Below, piece after piece: positions 13,711 to 25,085 of a DNA stretch of 64,000 bases. Each line of letters starts with the position of its first letter. Position 1 is the first letter of the stretch. Position numbers and translations under genes: made by a program. Source of the stretch: Siphonodentalium dalli (taxonomy: Eukaryota > Mollusca > Scaphopoda > Gadilida > Siphonodentaliidae); NCBI GenBank assembly GCA_032622095.1, contig CP136063.1, positions 31,748,987 to 31,812,986 of the forward strand, in the 5' to 3' direction. The notes beneath the pieces were generated by a model. The model was not told where the DNA came from. It saw nothing but the letters and a program-made list of their open reading frames with translations, and made no database searches.

Positions 13711-13784
13711 AGAATCAAGCATGATGTGGTCATTTTTCCAAGAATTCTTTGAGTGCCCTGTAGGCCTATGTATTTATGGGCTTG

Positions 13785-14085
13785 TTACATGAGAGGGACA
13801 ACTCGGTTAGCCGGGACAACCCGATCTGCCAGGTGGCTAGGTCCTCTGTGCTTTCTCACTAAAATAATGGTGTGCTGTTACATGAGCCGGGTCAACTCGG
13901 CAAACCGAGTTAGCTGGGACGACTCGCCGGACTGGGTTAGCTGGGACAACTCGGTTGACGTTGACTACCGATCTGTCCCAGCTAACCGAGTTGTCTCAGC
14001 TCACATAACAGCATGATTGATTTGTCCCCGCAGACCGGGTTGTCTCAACTAACAGAGTTGTCCCGGCTCATGTAACAGCCCCTAC
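13785..14085. repeat. Fold-back element made of GGGACAACTCGGTTAG units
   Basis: Tandem units of about 20 bases (agctgggacaactcggtt) run in one orientation up to about 13960 and in the opposite orientation after it. The outer ends are gttacatgag and ctcatgtaac. The region is an inverted array able to form a long imperfect hairpin. Confidence 0.75.
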
Positions 14086-14171
14086 ATGTAAGTGACATGA
14101 CCGACTACATGTTCCTACTCTAACAGCATTGAACAGGTCAGGGAGAACCCAAAATCGATGTACTAAACCTG

Positions 14172-14326
14172 GTGATATAGTGTGGAGTATTTCATCTTAT
14201 ACCTATGGGAGGCCAAATTCACATTTAATAATTAATTGTGCTTGATTGAGCTTAAGCACAATTAATTATTAAATGTGAATTTGGGCTCCCATAGGTGTAA
14301 GATGAAATACTCCACACTATATCACT
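14172..14326. repeat. Near-perfect 155-bp hairpin
   Basis: The arms of about 70 bases differ by only a few bases. They begin gtgatatagtgtggagtatt and end at a short spacer around cttgattgagcttaag. A MITE or fold-back insertion is the simplest reading. Confidence 0.85.
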
Positions 14327-14512
14327 TACACTATATTACTTCCATTAGTATCATATTTGGTTTAGAGTGTTTCCCTTATATCATGGGTGTATGTTTTGAC
14401 CAGTGATCACATGGTCTCGAAGATGTTTTTCAATTTGTCACGAACACCGTTTTCACTTCCAAGTACCACTGACAGACCAATAACCACAATGCCAACATTT
14501 ACCATTTTTATT

Positions 14513-14905
14513 TGGACGTTTTGTGTAGAAACAAACCTGTGCGTGTTGCCTTGGTGTCCGGCAGAGAAGAAAGTTTTGTCAGCCTTACAGTAGCTCACTC
14601 ACTTGACCTGACTGTCAGCAAAGTACCAGCACACCTTGAAATTGAAACATCACTCGGCGAGATTGTTGGAAGTACCACCATTTGTAGAATGTGCAAACCA
14701 CAGGTTTTTTCTACACACATATGTGGTTGATAATGACCAGCTGACCTTTGATATTTCTGCTGGCTTACAATTTATGATTGAAAATTACATCACCGTTCGT
14801 CCTAGTAAATCAGTTGTTTGCATAGGAGATCACTCACAGTATTCTTACAACTCTTTGGACTCATTCAAACTTACTTGTACACCTTTGGCTACTGAACACA
14901 ATCAC
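14513..14905 (+). pseudogene. Retropepsin-like coding remnant, 5' part (split by BEL element)
   Basis: Two frames joined at about 14710 read VALVSGREESFVSLTVAHSL, LEIETSLGEIVGSTTICRMC, then DNDQLTFDISAGLQFMIENY. The order matches retropepsin-type domains of Gypsy-like Gag-Pol proteins: an ALVxSG.xxSFVS active-site loop, a PLG-like block, CRxC, and the FDxxLGxxF block. The expected catalytic Asp before Ser-Gly is not seen, and a frameshift splits the domain. The reading frame runs into the ATCAC target site and resumes at 25086. It is probably an older retroelement hit by the BEL insertion. A domesticated protease-like gene is the alternative. Confidence 0.5.
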
Positions 14906-15023
14906 TGTTGAAACTATTGGACGGACCAACATTTGAGTTCAGTTTAATTGCTTACCTCGTGCTCGTTCTTCACAATATATGCTCTTCGTTATTCTACATT
15001 TCTCTTCTCTCATAATCCCAACA
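14906..15023 (+). repeat. 5' LTR of BEL element (internally deleted)
   Basis: The first 50 bases (tgttgaaactattg, then cggaccaacatttgagttca) match the start of the 3' LTR at 20423. The last 75 bases (acctcgtgctcgttcttcac to cccaaca) match 25015-25085. The middle present in the 3' LTR is missing, so this copy carries internal deletions. The sequence just after it, TTGGTCCCTCGAACCGG, is a candidate primer-binding site. Confidence 0.8.
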
Positions 15024-15044
15024 TTGGTCCCTCGAACCGGATAA

Positions 15045-15143
15045 ATGGCATCAAAGGAACTCAGACTACGTCGAGCCCATCGTGGGCAGAGCTCGAAATT
15101 GGTGCATTTGATGGAAGATAGACCCGATGGCACTAGAATCTAG
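15045..15143 (+). pseudogene. BEL gag N-terminus, interrupted
   Basis: The ATG lies 21 bases after the LTR. The 32 residues begin MASKELRLRRAHRGQ, basic as in BEL/Pao Gag N-termini, then stop at a TAG created inside the inserted element. Gag sequence resumes after 17684. Confidence 0.6.
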
Positions 15144-17684
15144 TGCCGCACGGCCCCCCATACCCTGCGTTGAGGTATCTATTTCACAACATTTTTCAAC
15201 TAAACAATGAATGCTGGCCTTATTATCTCACCATATATTTTCAATCGGTACTCCCCGCCACAAGTTGACGCCAAAAGTTCCGTGTCGGTGTATCTAAATC
15301 CTTTAATCGGACATTTCTAAACTGTCTAATGTTGGTTACCTCGATAAGTCGTCCATCTTCACGTTCTTGTTGACATTTTACACAAGGCCACGTGCTCGGA
15401 AGAAATACTGGGTAATTTACTACGTCCGGTTTGGCCTATAGTCCATTTCACGAATAACTATTGACTGTTGCGTTCACTGCAGACATAGTTTAGTCTCCGC
15501 GCGAAGAGATGTCGTAACGCTGTGGCTGCAGGCACGTTTATTGTTTTAAATAATGTTTTTTTTATAGAAGTGTTTTGTAATAATAATACATAATAATAAT
15601 TCATTCTGGCTTGACCTAGACCATTTTCAAACGAATATGGACATTTTGTTTCTCAGAATAATGCAGAATTAGCTGTAACCTACAAAAATCTAAAATAAAT
15701 ATGTATATAGGAGGTATCAAATTTGCTTCTAAAATAAATAAATACGACATTGCTTCACATTCCATGTATGTGCTAGCAGGGTAAGTCCTGTGTAGGAGAC
15801 TGAACTCAGAATGGAGCTTATGTTGCGTTCTGGGACGGAAAGTATCCAAACACAGCGATCTGTAAATGACAAAATAGGCCTACCAAGCTGAAAAGTTTTC
15901 GCGATCGCCGCACTGTTTTTTTTTAGATTTACGCTCGCTATATAGTCAACAAAACTCAAATAAAATCACGTCATGTTGCATTATTATGGTTTATTTCTCC
16001 ATTATACAGCACAAAACATGATTTAAGTGTCATTTTCCGCCTTAGTTTTATCCAACTTGGTTCTGCTTGGTATTTCTACGCACCCCTGCTTATCGTCGGC
16101 ATGCATTTTCTATGGGATATTTAGAACGGGTCTATAAAACTAATTAGGCTATAACTTTGTTATCTTTCATATTTTCCGTGAAATTCAAATATGTGCCAGG
16201 GACATATATCCCGTCCGGAATGTGCACAAACATTTCCAGTTTCTCATCGTATTTTTATTTATTTTATGCGACAAAATTGTCGTAAATGTCAGAAAACCAA
16301 ACTGACCAGTCTATGTTTTGCGTTATGAGCTAACGCTCGATGTACATCTATATATAGATTTAATGAGATTTTTTGACGTCCTTTTATACCCCATAATCAC
16401 TAAAATGAGATGTCTCTCACCCACCACATGATTTGTTAAAAGTGAAATTATAAGAAGTGAGATTGTTTTATCGGTTAGCAGATACATTTCCGGATAAAAC
16501 GGAGTGATCTTCATATCCCGTATATTCAGGAGATGCATCTTTCAATGATATATGTAATTTTTGTTTTGCTGATATATATCAAAAATCGACATCCCTGTAC
16601 CCCGTCATTACCGTCACGCGAAAATTTGAAGCTATTTAAGTTGTCCGTTTGTTAGACAAAAATGAAACTTATAGATTTATATCAATGTTCCATGCTTGTG
16701 TCGAATAGAAACCAGGTCCACATTAAATTTTGTCAAGTGCGTGGATAAATGATGATCACACTTACTCCGCTTATTTCTCGGCCAGAAATATGTGTTTTGA
16801 ACTTTTGATAACAATTTATTTGAGATAAAAACTGCTGCGGGCATGTCAGTCGGTGTGAACTTATCAGTCGCTGGGCATCGTGCATGGTTCAATAAGATCT
16901 AGTGATCGTTCCTTCGTCCATATAGATGACTTAAATATTCCATTGTCCGATCTAACAACAAATTTGTCGAAAATGTCCAATTTAATGTCAGTTTGCATAC
17001 CAAGCCAATAAAAAGAAACAAAATACGATGAATACTAATAGGTATCATGTCTATGACACATGCATGCAGCCATGGCGATTGGCGAACATCTACAAAGCCA
17101 CATATACCATAAAATGAGATTTTGTATGTAGGCCTTCCTAGCTATAGATATGCAGGTAAATCTTCAAGGCCTACAAATTACTAACATTTAACACTATGCT
17201 GTAATACTATATACACAAGACAGAAGTTATATTGTTCGCTTGGTTCAACTAGGATGTTTCACTATATTACACACTCACACCGTTGTAATGGTTTGCTAAC
17301 AATAAAATCTTGAAATCAGTTAACGGTTATTCGTGAAATGGACTATAGGCCAAACCGGTCGTAGTAAATTACCCAGTAGTTCTTCCGAGCACGTGGCCTT
17401 GTGTAAAATGTCAACAAGAACGTGAAGGTGGACGACTTATCGAGGTCACCAACATTAGACAGTTTAGAAATGTCCGATTAAAGGATTTAGATACACCGAC
17501 ACAGGGAACTTTTGGCGTCAACTTGTGGCGGGGAGTACCGACTGAAAATATATGGTGAGGTAATAAGGCTAGCATTCATTGTTTAGATGAAAAATGTTGT
17601 GAAATAGATAGCTCTACACAGGGTATGGCAGGCCGTCAGCCGCCCTAATGGGCAGTTTGAGCTGATCATTAGGGCGGCGTAGTG
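15131..17684. mobile_element. Long inverted-repeat transposon inside BEL gag
   Basis: Arms of about 310 bases (15159-15468 and 17316-17627) are about 95% identical in inverted orientation. Outside them, small hairpins lie at each edge (ggcactaga/tctagtgcc; gccgccctaatg/cattagggcggc). The outermost bases read CACTA on the left and TAGTG on the right. The 1.85-kb centre has only short frames and no transposase. A non-autonomous CACTA-like or fold-back element fits. No convincing target duplication was found, so the exact ends are uncertain. Confidence 0.6.
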
Positions 17685-17688
17685 TCTA

Positions 17689-18050
17689 ATGGAAGATGCC
17701 TTACATAGCGGCAACGTGACGCAGGGAAATTTGACAATGGTCAGCTTGAAGAAAAAAATTACGAAACTGGAAGAAATCGATTCGAAGATTACCGACTTCC
17801 TTGGTGAATCGGATGATAAATTTGATGACATTGTGGTAGAAGGTGGTGAATTCCTCAATGGACTCGGCAATAGAATTACGGAATTCGAAATAGAGTTGAA
17901 TGCACTTACCCTCAGAAGCGACGAATCAAAAAAGGACATTTCAATTGAAACTAAATCCCATTCAGAGATGAGAGTTCATCTGCCAAAGACTGATCTACCG
18001 AAGTTCTCTGGCGACATTCTTAAGTGGCAGACATTTGGGAAATGTTCGAT
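17689..18050 (+). pseudogene. BEL gag, middle part
   Basis: The frame continues Gag with a coiled-coil-like segment (KKKITKLEEIDSKITDFLGE) and the conserved LPKTDLPKFSGDILKWQTF block of BEL/Pao Gag (DUF1759 region). A one-base frame change at about 18025-18050 moves the homology into the next frame. Gag forms the particle in which reverse transcription takes place. Confidence 0.8.
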
Positions 18051-19490
18051 TCATCAATACATTCATGTCGTCAACTCCGCAACATCGACAAATTCACATA
18101 CCTCCAAACTACCATCACGGGAGATGCCAAAGCTTGTATTGATGGACTGCCCCTAACGGGAGACAATTACGACACAGCCATTGACCTACTGAAAACGCGC
18201 TTTGGACAACCGCACCGCATTACTGAGGCATATATGAAAAAGTTGATGGAACTTCCACACACAGAATGGGATTTTTATTCCGTAAGAACATTTTCGGATC
18301 AGCTTGAGTCATCTGTGCGTGCTCTACAGTCACTTGGCAAAGCGGAAAATACCAAAGAAGTTATGCTACTTCCAATGCTGTGGGAAAAGTTACCATATCA
18401 GTTAAAATGTAACATGGCGAGAGCTCATGGCAACCGAGAATGGAAACTGGCCGAGTTCCGGGAGAGTATACAGTCCGAAATCGCAGTTCTTGGGTCATGT
18501 ACACCAATAGTACGCCATGTAGAGGAGCCTCGTTACATGTATACCGAAGCTGCAACAAATGGCACTGTTACTTCACTAGTTACCCCCACATTCCAGAGTA
18601 AGATCAGGTGTTGCATATTCTGTTCGGGCACGCACTTCCCATCTGATTGTAACGTAATTGGAAATGTTGACTCCAGAATAGAACACATAAAACAGAACAA
18701 TCTTTGTTTCAATTGCTTGGGAAGACATAGAGCTCAAGTATGTAGATCCGAAAGAAGATGTCTTATCTGCAAATCAAAACACCACACAAGCATTCATAGG
18801 ACTATTGTACCAGAACGTCATATAGTACCGGCAGATTCTAAAGAGGAGAAATCATCTGAGGCAGTGGTTACCACAACATCGACTTTTTCACCGAAACAAA
18901 TATTTCTCAAAACTGCTATCACAACAGTGTCCAATGAACAATCTCATAGCTATACGACTAGATATTTGCTATTCGACGATGGCGCTCAGAGAACATTCAT
19001 TTCGACCAGATTAGCTGATCAACTAGGGTTGACACCACATCGAACTGAACGATTAAATATCGCCACATTCGGCTCTGCTGAGTCTAAATACCGTGAACTT
19101 GACGAAGTCACACCAAACGTTTCATGTGGCACGTTCGCCATACCAGTTAGAGCGCTCGTTGTTCCAACTATTACTCAGTTGCCGCCGATGACAACCATAT
19201 CTAAATTTGACTTACCTGAGTTGAACGATCTCCAATTAGCAAATCCGTTTGAGAACCACATTGATTCCTTTGAAGTTTCATTGTTGATTGGTAGTGACCA
19301 TTATTACCAGTTCGTTGAAGGCCACTTAATCAGAACCTCACAGGGTCCAATTGCTGTCAAATCCAAGCTCGGCTATTTACTGTGTGGACCATTAAACTTA
19401 TCTGTAGAACAGACAAATCCAAGTGCAGCTATGATGCATGTGCTTGCACAACCCGACGATGATCTACTGAACCACCTTTGTGATCTATAA
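18024..19490 (+). pseudogene. BEL gag C-terminus, zinc knuckles and aspartic protease
   Basis: 488 codons. Residues 1-160 carry the Gag core (KFTYLQTTITGDAKACIDGL and following). Three Cys/His knuckles follow at about 195-255: a CX2C type, CFNCLGRHRAQVC, and CLICKSKHHTSIH. From about residue 290 comes a DUF1758-type retropepsin with the active-site loop LLFDDGAQRTFIS (about 313-325) and a PVRALVV / LLIGSDHYY tail. The frame ends at TAA (19488-19490), directly after HLCDL, where BEL polyproteins normally run on into reverse transcriptase. The protease would process Gag-Pol. Confidence 0.85.
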
Positions 19491-19523
19491 ACACTTGGCA
19501 CAACGATCAATGACAGCGAACTC

Positions 19524-20402
19524 ATGTCACCAGTTGAAAGGAATAACTCCAGAGATAGGTATGCGCGATATGGATACTGCAATGTTGTTCTGAATACTTT
19601 AAACTCATCCACCAATCTATCTTCTGAAGATCCTGTAAACATGCTATCTCAACTGCGAATAGATTTTGTTTCAAGTAATGCCAGAGCAAACTCTACAAAA
19701 TCCTCTGTCAAGGCAAAGTTTGACGATAGCACAAAATCATCATTTGAGAAAACATTGTGTAACTTCGTCACAACTGAACAAAAGCCCACACCAGAATTTT
19801 CGAAGAGAGGTCAACCTTTTCTGAAGCGAAATCTACCCGAGCTCAGCCCTAAACCAGTTATGTATCTACCTACTACGTCTGGCACTGATAATATATCAAC
19901 AAAACAGCCATTGCTCTCTCTTGAAATACAACCAACGAAGAAATCTCCACCAAAGAAGTTGAAGAAGGTGGAAAACACAAACGAAGCAACGGAATCTCCA
20001 GAAAAGGTAACTCTTTGTCAAGACACCGATATAAGGGATGATGTCGACAGACACCTTGAGATTGTACTTGGTAAAGACGAACAAAATAAAGCAGCCCCAT
20101 CGCAGACTCGCTTACTGCATCCTGAAACGATGTTACAGACTGCTCTTTCAGATATGAAACCAATGATGCGTTATCCCGAAGGAGCAACAAAGTACAAGAA
20201 GTTCATCAGTGAAATTTCCAGGTGCAAATGCTGTAATTTCTCCGCTAAAGTGTACAGTTCGACAGAATACCTACATACTCTACCCATTCGTGACGACGAT
20301 GATGTTGGCTTTATTCACTCTAGACCTCAGAGGAAAGCAGCATTGCGAGCTCGAGAAAAACTTCAGAAGACCTTTCGAGACGAAGACGTTGATTGTGACT
20401 AG
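19524..20402 (+). CDS. Uncharacterised 292-codon frame where BEL pol should be
   Basis: It lies in the same frame as the protease frame, separated by a single TAA and about 10 codons. The first half is Ser/Thr/Lys-rich and low in hydrophobics (KKSPPKKLKKVENTNEATE). The second half has a possible Cys cluster (SRCKCCNF) and ends RPQRKAALRAREKLQKTF, resembling the basic C-terminal tail of BEL integrases. The stop falls five bases before the purine tract. No RT, RNase H or integrase core is seen. It may be a large internal pol deletion with a surviving tail, or an acquired sequence. Confidence 0.55.
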   Translation: MSPVERNNSRDRYARYGYCNVVLNTLNSSTNLSSEDPVNMLSQLRIDFVSSNARANSTKSSVKAKFDDSTKSSFEKTLCNFVTTEQKPTPEFSKRGQPFLKRNLPELSPKPVMYLPTTSGTDNISTKQPLLSLEIQPTKKSPPKKLKKVENTNEATESPEKVTLCQDTDIRDDVDRHLEIVLGKDEQNKAAPSQTRLLHPETMLQTALSDMKPMMRYPEGATKYKKFISEISRCKCCNFSAKVYSSTEYLHTLPIRDDDDVGFIHSRPQRKAALRAREKLQKTFRDEDVDCD

Positions 20403-20407
20403 ACTTT

Positions 20408-20544
20408 GTGGGGCGGGGAGAATGTTGAAACTATTGAGGGAACTATAAAGGGTGCCGATAAGACGGACCAACATTTGAGTTCAGTTTAATGGACCTATCA
20501 ATGGGTACCGCCCCAATTTCAATTATAGCCAATGAGCCGATAGC
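20408..20544 (+). repeat. Purine tract and first part of BEL 3' LTR
   Basis: gtggggcggggagaa is a polypurine tract immediately before TGTTGAAACTATTG, the LTR start at 20423. About 120 bases of LTR follow before the MITE at 20545. This copy retains a 27-base segment (agggaactataaagggtg and following) missing from the 5' LTR. Confidence 0.8.
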
Positions 20545-21025
20545 TTAAAGGTGGATTATCTCTTTGTAAACATGTATTATATAGTTACCGGGGTATAAAA
20601 TATTAGATCTGAATCGAAGACTCCTGTCCGGAAATGCTTCTATCGATTAATATTAATTTTATTTCGAATATTTTCTGGTCTAAAAAGGTGTGTTTGTTCA
20701 GCTAACGAACAATATTGGTTACTGTTAACAGAGACCATAAATTATATTGTGCAATTTTGTCACAAATAAACGTCAATTACACTCATTATCGCTTATATCT
20801 GTGGAACAAAACAGTACAAACAACCAATCTGTGACATTTGACATTCGTTGCGTAGCCATAGGAACAGCTCAGTGCTCTATATCGCAATACGGTCTCATCC
20901 GAATGGTCGGTTCTAAAAATAGTAACATAAATGGGCCCGATTTAATATTCGAAATAAAATCAATATTAATTTATACCCACGCAACTATTTAAAATTTGTT
21001 ATTTAAAGAGATAATCCATCTTTAA
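20545..21025. mobile_element. M2 MITE, complete, TTAA-flanked
   Basis: The ends are TTAA-AGGTGGATTATCTCTTT and its near-exact reverse complement (20545-20548 and 21022-21025 are TTAA). The 481-bp body is an imperfect palindrome, with gtccggaa and taatattaat blocks in both orientations. Relatives lie at 48400-48850 and 61126-61306. It is inserted in the BEL 3' LTR. Confidence 0.8.
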
Positions 21026-22349
21026 ACCCGGAAGCAACATACGCCTGCCTAGTGATATGAATCGCACCACAAGTAGCGATGACACAAGTTTTTGAAAAAA
21101 ATCAAGTGGCGATCAAATGTTCAATGTTTTTCAAAGCCAGAGACATCTACCATCATATAGAAAGCAAAAACAAAAAATTCCTATGAATATTTTTTTTTTG
21201 CCAATTTTTTGTTAATTCGGACTTGGAAAAAAAAATTCTGTCAACTCATTATGTCACCCAGAAGTAGCCAAATAATGTCTGTGGACACTGCTAATGTGCT
21301 TTCCACTCATAATTCAGTGTAGTAATATCTCTCCTACATTAGTCTGTTGGTCGTGGTGGTGTATTAAGGGACAAAAAGCTTGTAACATCAATTGTCTATT
21401 TTCAGTTACCGGTAGGAAATGTGAAGATTGTATGTTATATATTTGGTTTCCAGCAATAACACTAATAAATGTAGAATGATTGGTTGAAAACTTGTATATG
21501 CCTGAGAAATCATCAGCACATTTGGTTAAATTTAACCCGGAGGTTGATTGACATGAGACAACAACGAAGACAATCGCCAGGTATACAAGTAACAGATATT
21601 GGGCAAGACCTAGGGTTAATTTTTATTACAGGATACAAAACTATCCTGTAATGCAACTTCATGTGCCCAAGCATCAATACTACAATAAATAAAACTGGCG
21701 TCGGATGAATACATATAAGGTGATCTTGAGAAGTTGAGATGTACAGCACCGGTAGTATTAAAGGACATGATAGACTCCAGTTATTATCGATTAACCATTT
21801 TCACATGTACTAAATGGAAGTTCCCACTCAGTTATAAAAGTGCATTGGAATAGTCTATAATCATTTGGTGGGTTTTCAGGAAAAAATAAGGTGGGTTTTC
21901 AGGAAAAAATAAGCAGACGACAGATGCAAGTATAACACAAATAAAAGTACATTTTAGGGAAATGTTCAGATAATAAGTTCAACAATTACAACCTATCATT
22001 TGATTTGTTAAACTTGAATATTATCTGAGCATTCCCTTAGGGGTCACTACTCATCAATGAGTATTTGCTAGAATAGTTTTAAGAAAATACCACATACTTT
22101 CTTTTCATAAATGAAAATTGACTAACATTTGAGTTGATGTGTATGTTGTACCTAAATCATGGAATACATGTAGTACCTCAATCTTGGGCTTTCTTTTACC
22201 CGCAGATTTACATGAACATGCTCAAACAATGTAAACAGGAAGTTGTCTAACCTAAAAGGTTGCTCACAATATATTATGTTCTCTTGTGTGAGGCAAATGT
22301 TAATGTCTTTGGGAAGGATATGAGCAGAATGTCAACAGCATTGATTTTT
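21026..22349. other. Inserted DNA inside BEL 3' LTR, unclassified
   Basis: No coding homology. It contains a 24-bp exact tandem duplication (ggtgggttttcaggaaaaaa, twice near 21870-21912) and the hairpin listed next. Confidence 0.4.
21954..22048. repeat. Imperfect hairpin of about 95 bp
   Basis: The arms agggaaatgttcagataata and its reverse-complement-like partner tattatctgagcattccct flank a short AT-rich centre. Confidence 0.6.
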
Positions 22350-23660
22350 GATGGACATCGGCATTACCTAAGTCATAACACGATTAAAATGCCTACAAAA
22401 ATAAAGTTATGTACTCCATAGCGAATTGGATTACCAATTACATGGCATGAAAGTTATTGAACATTTGTTCATTTTTTTTGCATGAAAATAGGCTATCTAT
22501 TCAGATGATTATTACATACAAAAAAATGTAAGCTTGGAATTTGGCCATGTCTATGATTAATATCAATGTTCATTGTGCACTGTTACTTATTATTCCCCCA
22601 ACATTTTAATTATTTAATGTTTAAATGGTTATATACATAATCAAATCATTATTTGTTATGGTCATTCGTCAAAATGACAGCCACCACAACACTATTAAAT
22701 TAAACTATATTTGTTTCAATATATTATCTTTGACAAAATTGCACCTCAAACTTAATTACAATTGTCTGGTTCACATCCCGGTGTGTTGCTTGTTCAGCGC
22801 TTTATTTAATACTTTTTTTATACTCTTTAAATCGCTACAAAAATTACAAGTTTGTTCAGTGACAGGTCTGACCAGACTTCTGTTGTCGCCAACACGTGTA
22901 GGCCTACTATATGTACTAGCATTGTTGTTTCCCGAGAATTTGGGCAGAACTTCCGCTGGAGGCGCTTGTCAGATCCTTAACACCACCCGTAGCCAATCAA
23001 ATTAAAAAATTGGGCAGAACTTCCCCTAGAGGCACAAGCCAGATCATTATAATCAATCAAATTGATAATTTAGGCAGTTAATGCACATTGAAGAATACTA
23101 CTGTGGCTAGAGAACTTAAATCATAGTCATGTTGGTAGAACTTCTCATACTGTTCCCTCCATACCATTGCCGCACAATGTAAATAACGTTGATTCTTGTT
23201 GGGTAGTGGTATTTACTAAGTCAAAACACAATAAAAATTCTAGCCAAAAATAAAATAAAAATATGCATTCCATAGCCAATTGGATTACCAATAACATGGC
23301 ACGTGAGTTACTGGAAGTTACTGATGATTCCTTTAACTTTTTTATGCACGAAAATAGACTACTTTTTCAGACGATTATTACCTTCAAAAAAATAATAACA
23401 TGGATTTCAACCTTGTCCAACATTAATGCCAATATTTATTGTGCATTGTCATTTATTTGTATTCTAAAATTTTAACGTATAACTTATTACAAAATCAAAG
23501 CAAAGTTCGATGGGGTCATTTATCGACATCAAAATGGTGGCCACACAACAAAAGTCAAACGGAATTTATTTCACTTACAGTTGACAATATTTCACCTGAA
23601 ACTCGATTACAATTGTCTGGTGCACACTCCGATTGTCCATTTACCTATTTTAAACAGAAA
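22350..23660. repeat. Diverged tandem duplication, two copies of about 440 bp
   Basis: 22350-22790 and about 23200-23645 share an order of motifs: ggattaccaat..catggcac, a gattattac block, aacattttaa, then attacaattgtctggt, at roughly 75-80% identity. A shorter repeat (ttgggcagaacttcc, twice) lies between them. No coding function is seen. Confidence 0.6.
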
Positions 23661-24959
23661 AGTAAGTAGTTTATCCAATAATTTATTGAATTTATATCAC
23701 TTTTGAGCTCTGCAAAAAGACACGTTTTCCTCATTCACAGATTGAGAAACCGGAAATGGCCGGAACACTGTTGTCGCTACCACAAGGCGGTCCCTAACAA
23801 CAGTTGTAAGCTATAGGGAATTTACGAACACGAGAGCAAAATATGTCTTAAAAAGCTACAATGGTGTTGATATGTGCATGGGGAACATGTCAGGTTGACG
23901 AACGATATTTATACATGTTTTAGTTCGGTTTCCTAAATAGAAAAGTAACTATGACATATTTTTACGCTGGATTAAACCATGCCAACGACCACACTCGGAT
24001 CCTAGTGTTATTTAAATTTCAATATTTATATAAAACAGATTTCAGACTAAAACGTGAAATAGTAGTCCCGATCGATGATGCGTTATGAATATTAATTGTG
24101 CCGCGAGTATGTGTTTTTCGTTATAAATGTATAGGCCTACATTTGTTGCTGTTATAACATCGTGGTAATATTGAGTTCGAATGTCTGCTATTCACACTAA
24201 CCTGTAGGATCTCGTGCGAACGTCGATCTTACTGAATCCATTTGAGAATCTAAAGCTTCCTCCGACAATGTACGTGTAAATGAGAATCAACAGATGTTTT
24301 CCAAGAGAATAGCAACAAAATTTCACATATTGCACGTGCTTCGCGGTGTATACACGCAACCTTCACCGAACAAGTTCACGTTGTGCCATTGTTGCCTCGA
24401 CATGGCAACATGTAACTGACTCCATGATAGTCGGCGTTTTCTTTAATGTACTTTATTCCCGAAAAAAAAGTAGTGGAATTTAAAAAGGCCATTATTTGAT
24501 AATCCTTTGCATCCGGCCTGATGTCACCAGGGTTCATTCAGGACGCTCGTGTATGGTAAACTGATATCGTTATATTTATTTCGACAGAAGAGGGATTATA
24601 GATTAATTACCCCATGTACACCCCCGTTTGATTTATTTCATCAATGTGTGAACCATTAGCATAGCTTCGATATTAAATTTGCTATTTGATATTGAAGTTT
24701 CATAATGGCTTCATTTACACCGTTGGTCTAACAATCACACCTGTTTTTGTTTAAAAACTGGTTCTATTTTTGTTTATATCTAACGACAGTCACTTTTACA
24801 CATGTTGCATATATACACACAAATGTATCTAAAAATCGTGATATTAAGAACGAACTATATTATCGTGTTACATGGCGTTTAACAACACAGTTCTTTCTCA
24901 TCGGAAGCTATTTTAGCACTGAAGAGATAGCGGAATTGATATGGCTTGTGGTGCGTAGT
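23661..24959. other. Rest of DNA splitting BEL 3' LTR
   Basis: No coding homology or clear repeat ends. Its inclusion inside the LTR is inferred only from the LTR halves on either side. Confidence 0.4.
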
Positions 24960-25085
24960 AACAGTAACCATGCAGCCTACAGGTGGGCGGGACGTAGGGA
25001 TAGGTCCATTGCTTTACCTCGTGCTCGTTCTTCACACTATATGCTCTTCGTTATTCTACATTTCTCTTCTCTCATAATGCCAACA
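24960..25085 (+). repeat. Second part of BEL 3' LTR
   Basis: From ttacctcgtgctcgttcttc to caaca it matches the end of the 5' LTR with few differences. It is preceded by a gtgggcgggac box. The following ATCAC repeats the 5' flank. Confidence 0.8.

Larger units (their letters stand above)
14906..25085 (+). mobile_element. BEL/Pao LTR retrotransposon, nested and defective
   Basis: The element is bounded by the 5-bp direct repeat ATCAC (14901-14905 and 25086-25090) and by LTR ends TGTTG...CAACA. In order it has a short 5' LTR, a probable primer-binding site, a gag start, a 2.55-kb inserted element, the rest of gag, zinc knuckles, an aspartic protease, a second open frame, a purine tract and a split 3' LTR. 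Reverse transcriptase, RNase H and integrase are not present, so it is non-autonomous. Later insertions account for more than half its length. Confidence 0.85.

Noticed and set aside
13412-14016. Opposing 84-122 codon frames
   Set aside because: They are read through the GGAATAC minisatellite and the fold-back array.
20545-21025. M2 considered as part of the BEL LTR
   Set aside because: It has its own inverted ends and TTAA flanks and occurs elsewhere without LTR sequence.
22625-23005. 126-codon hydrophobic frame
   Set aside because: It lies in a diverged tandem repeat inside the LTR insertion, is not preserved in the second copy, and has no domain.
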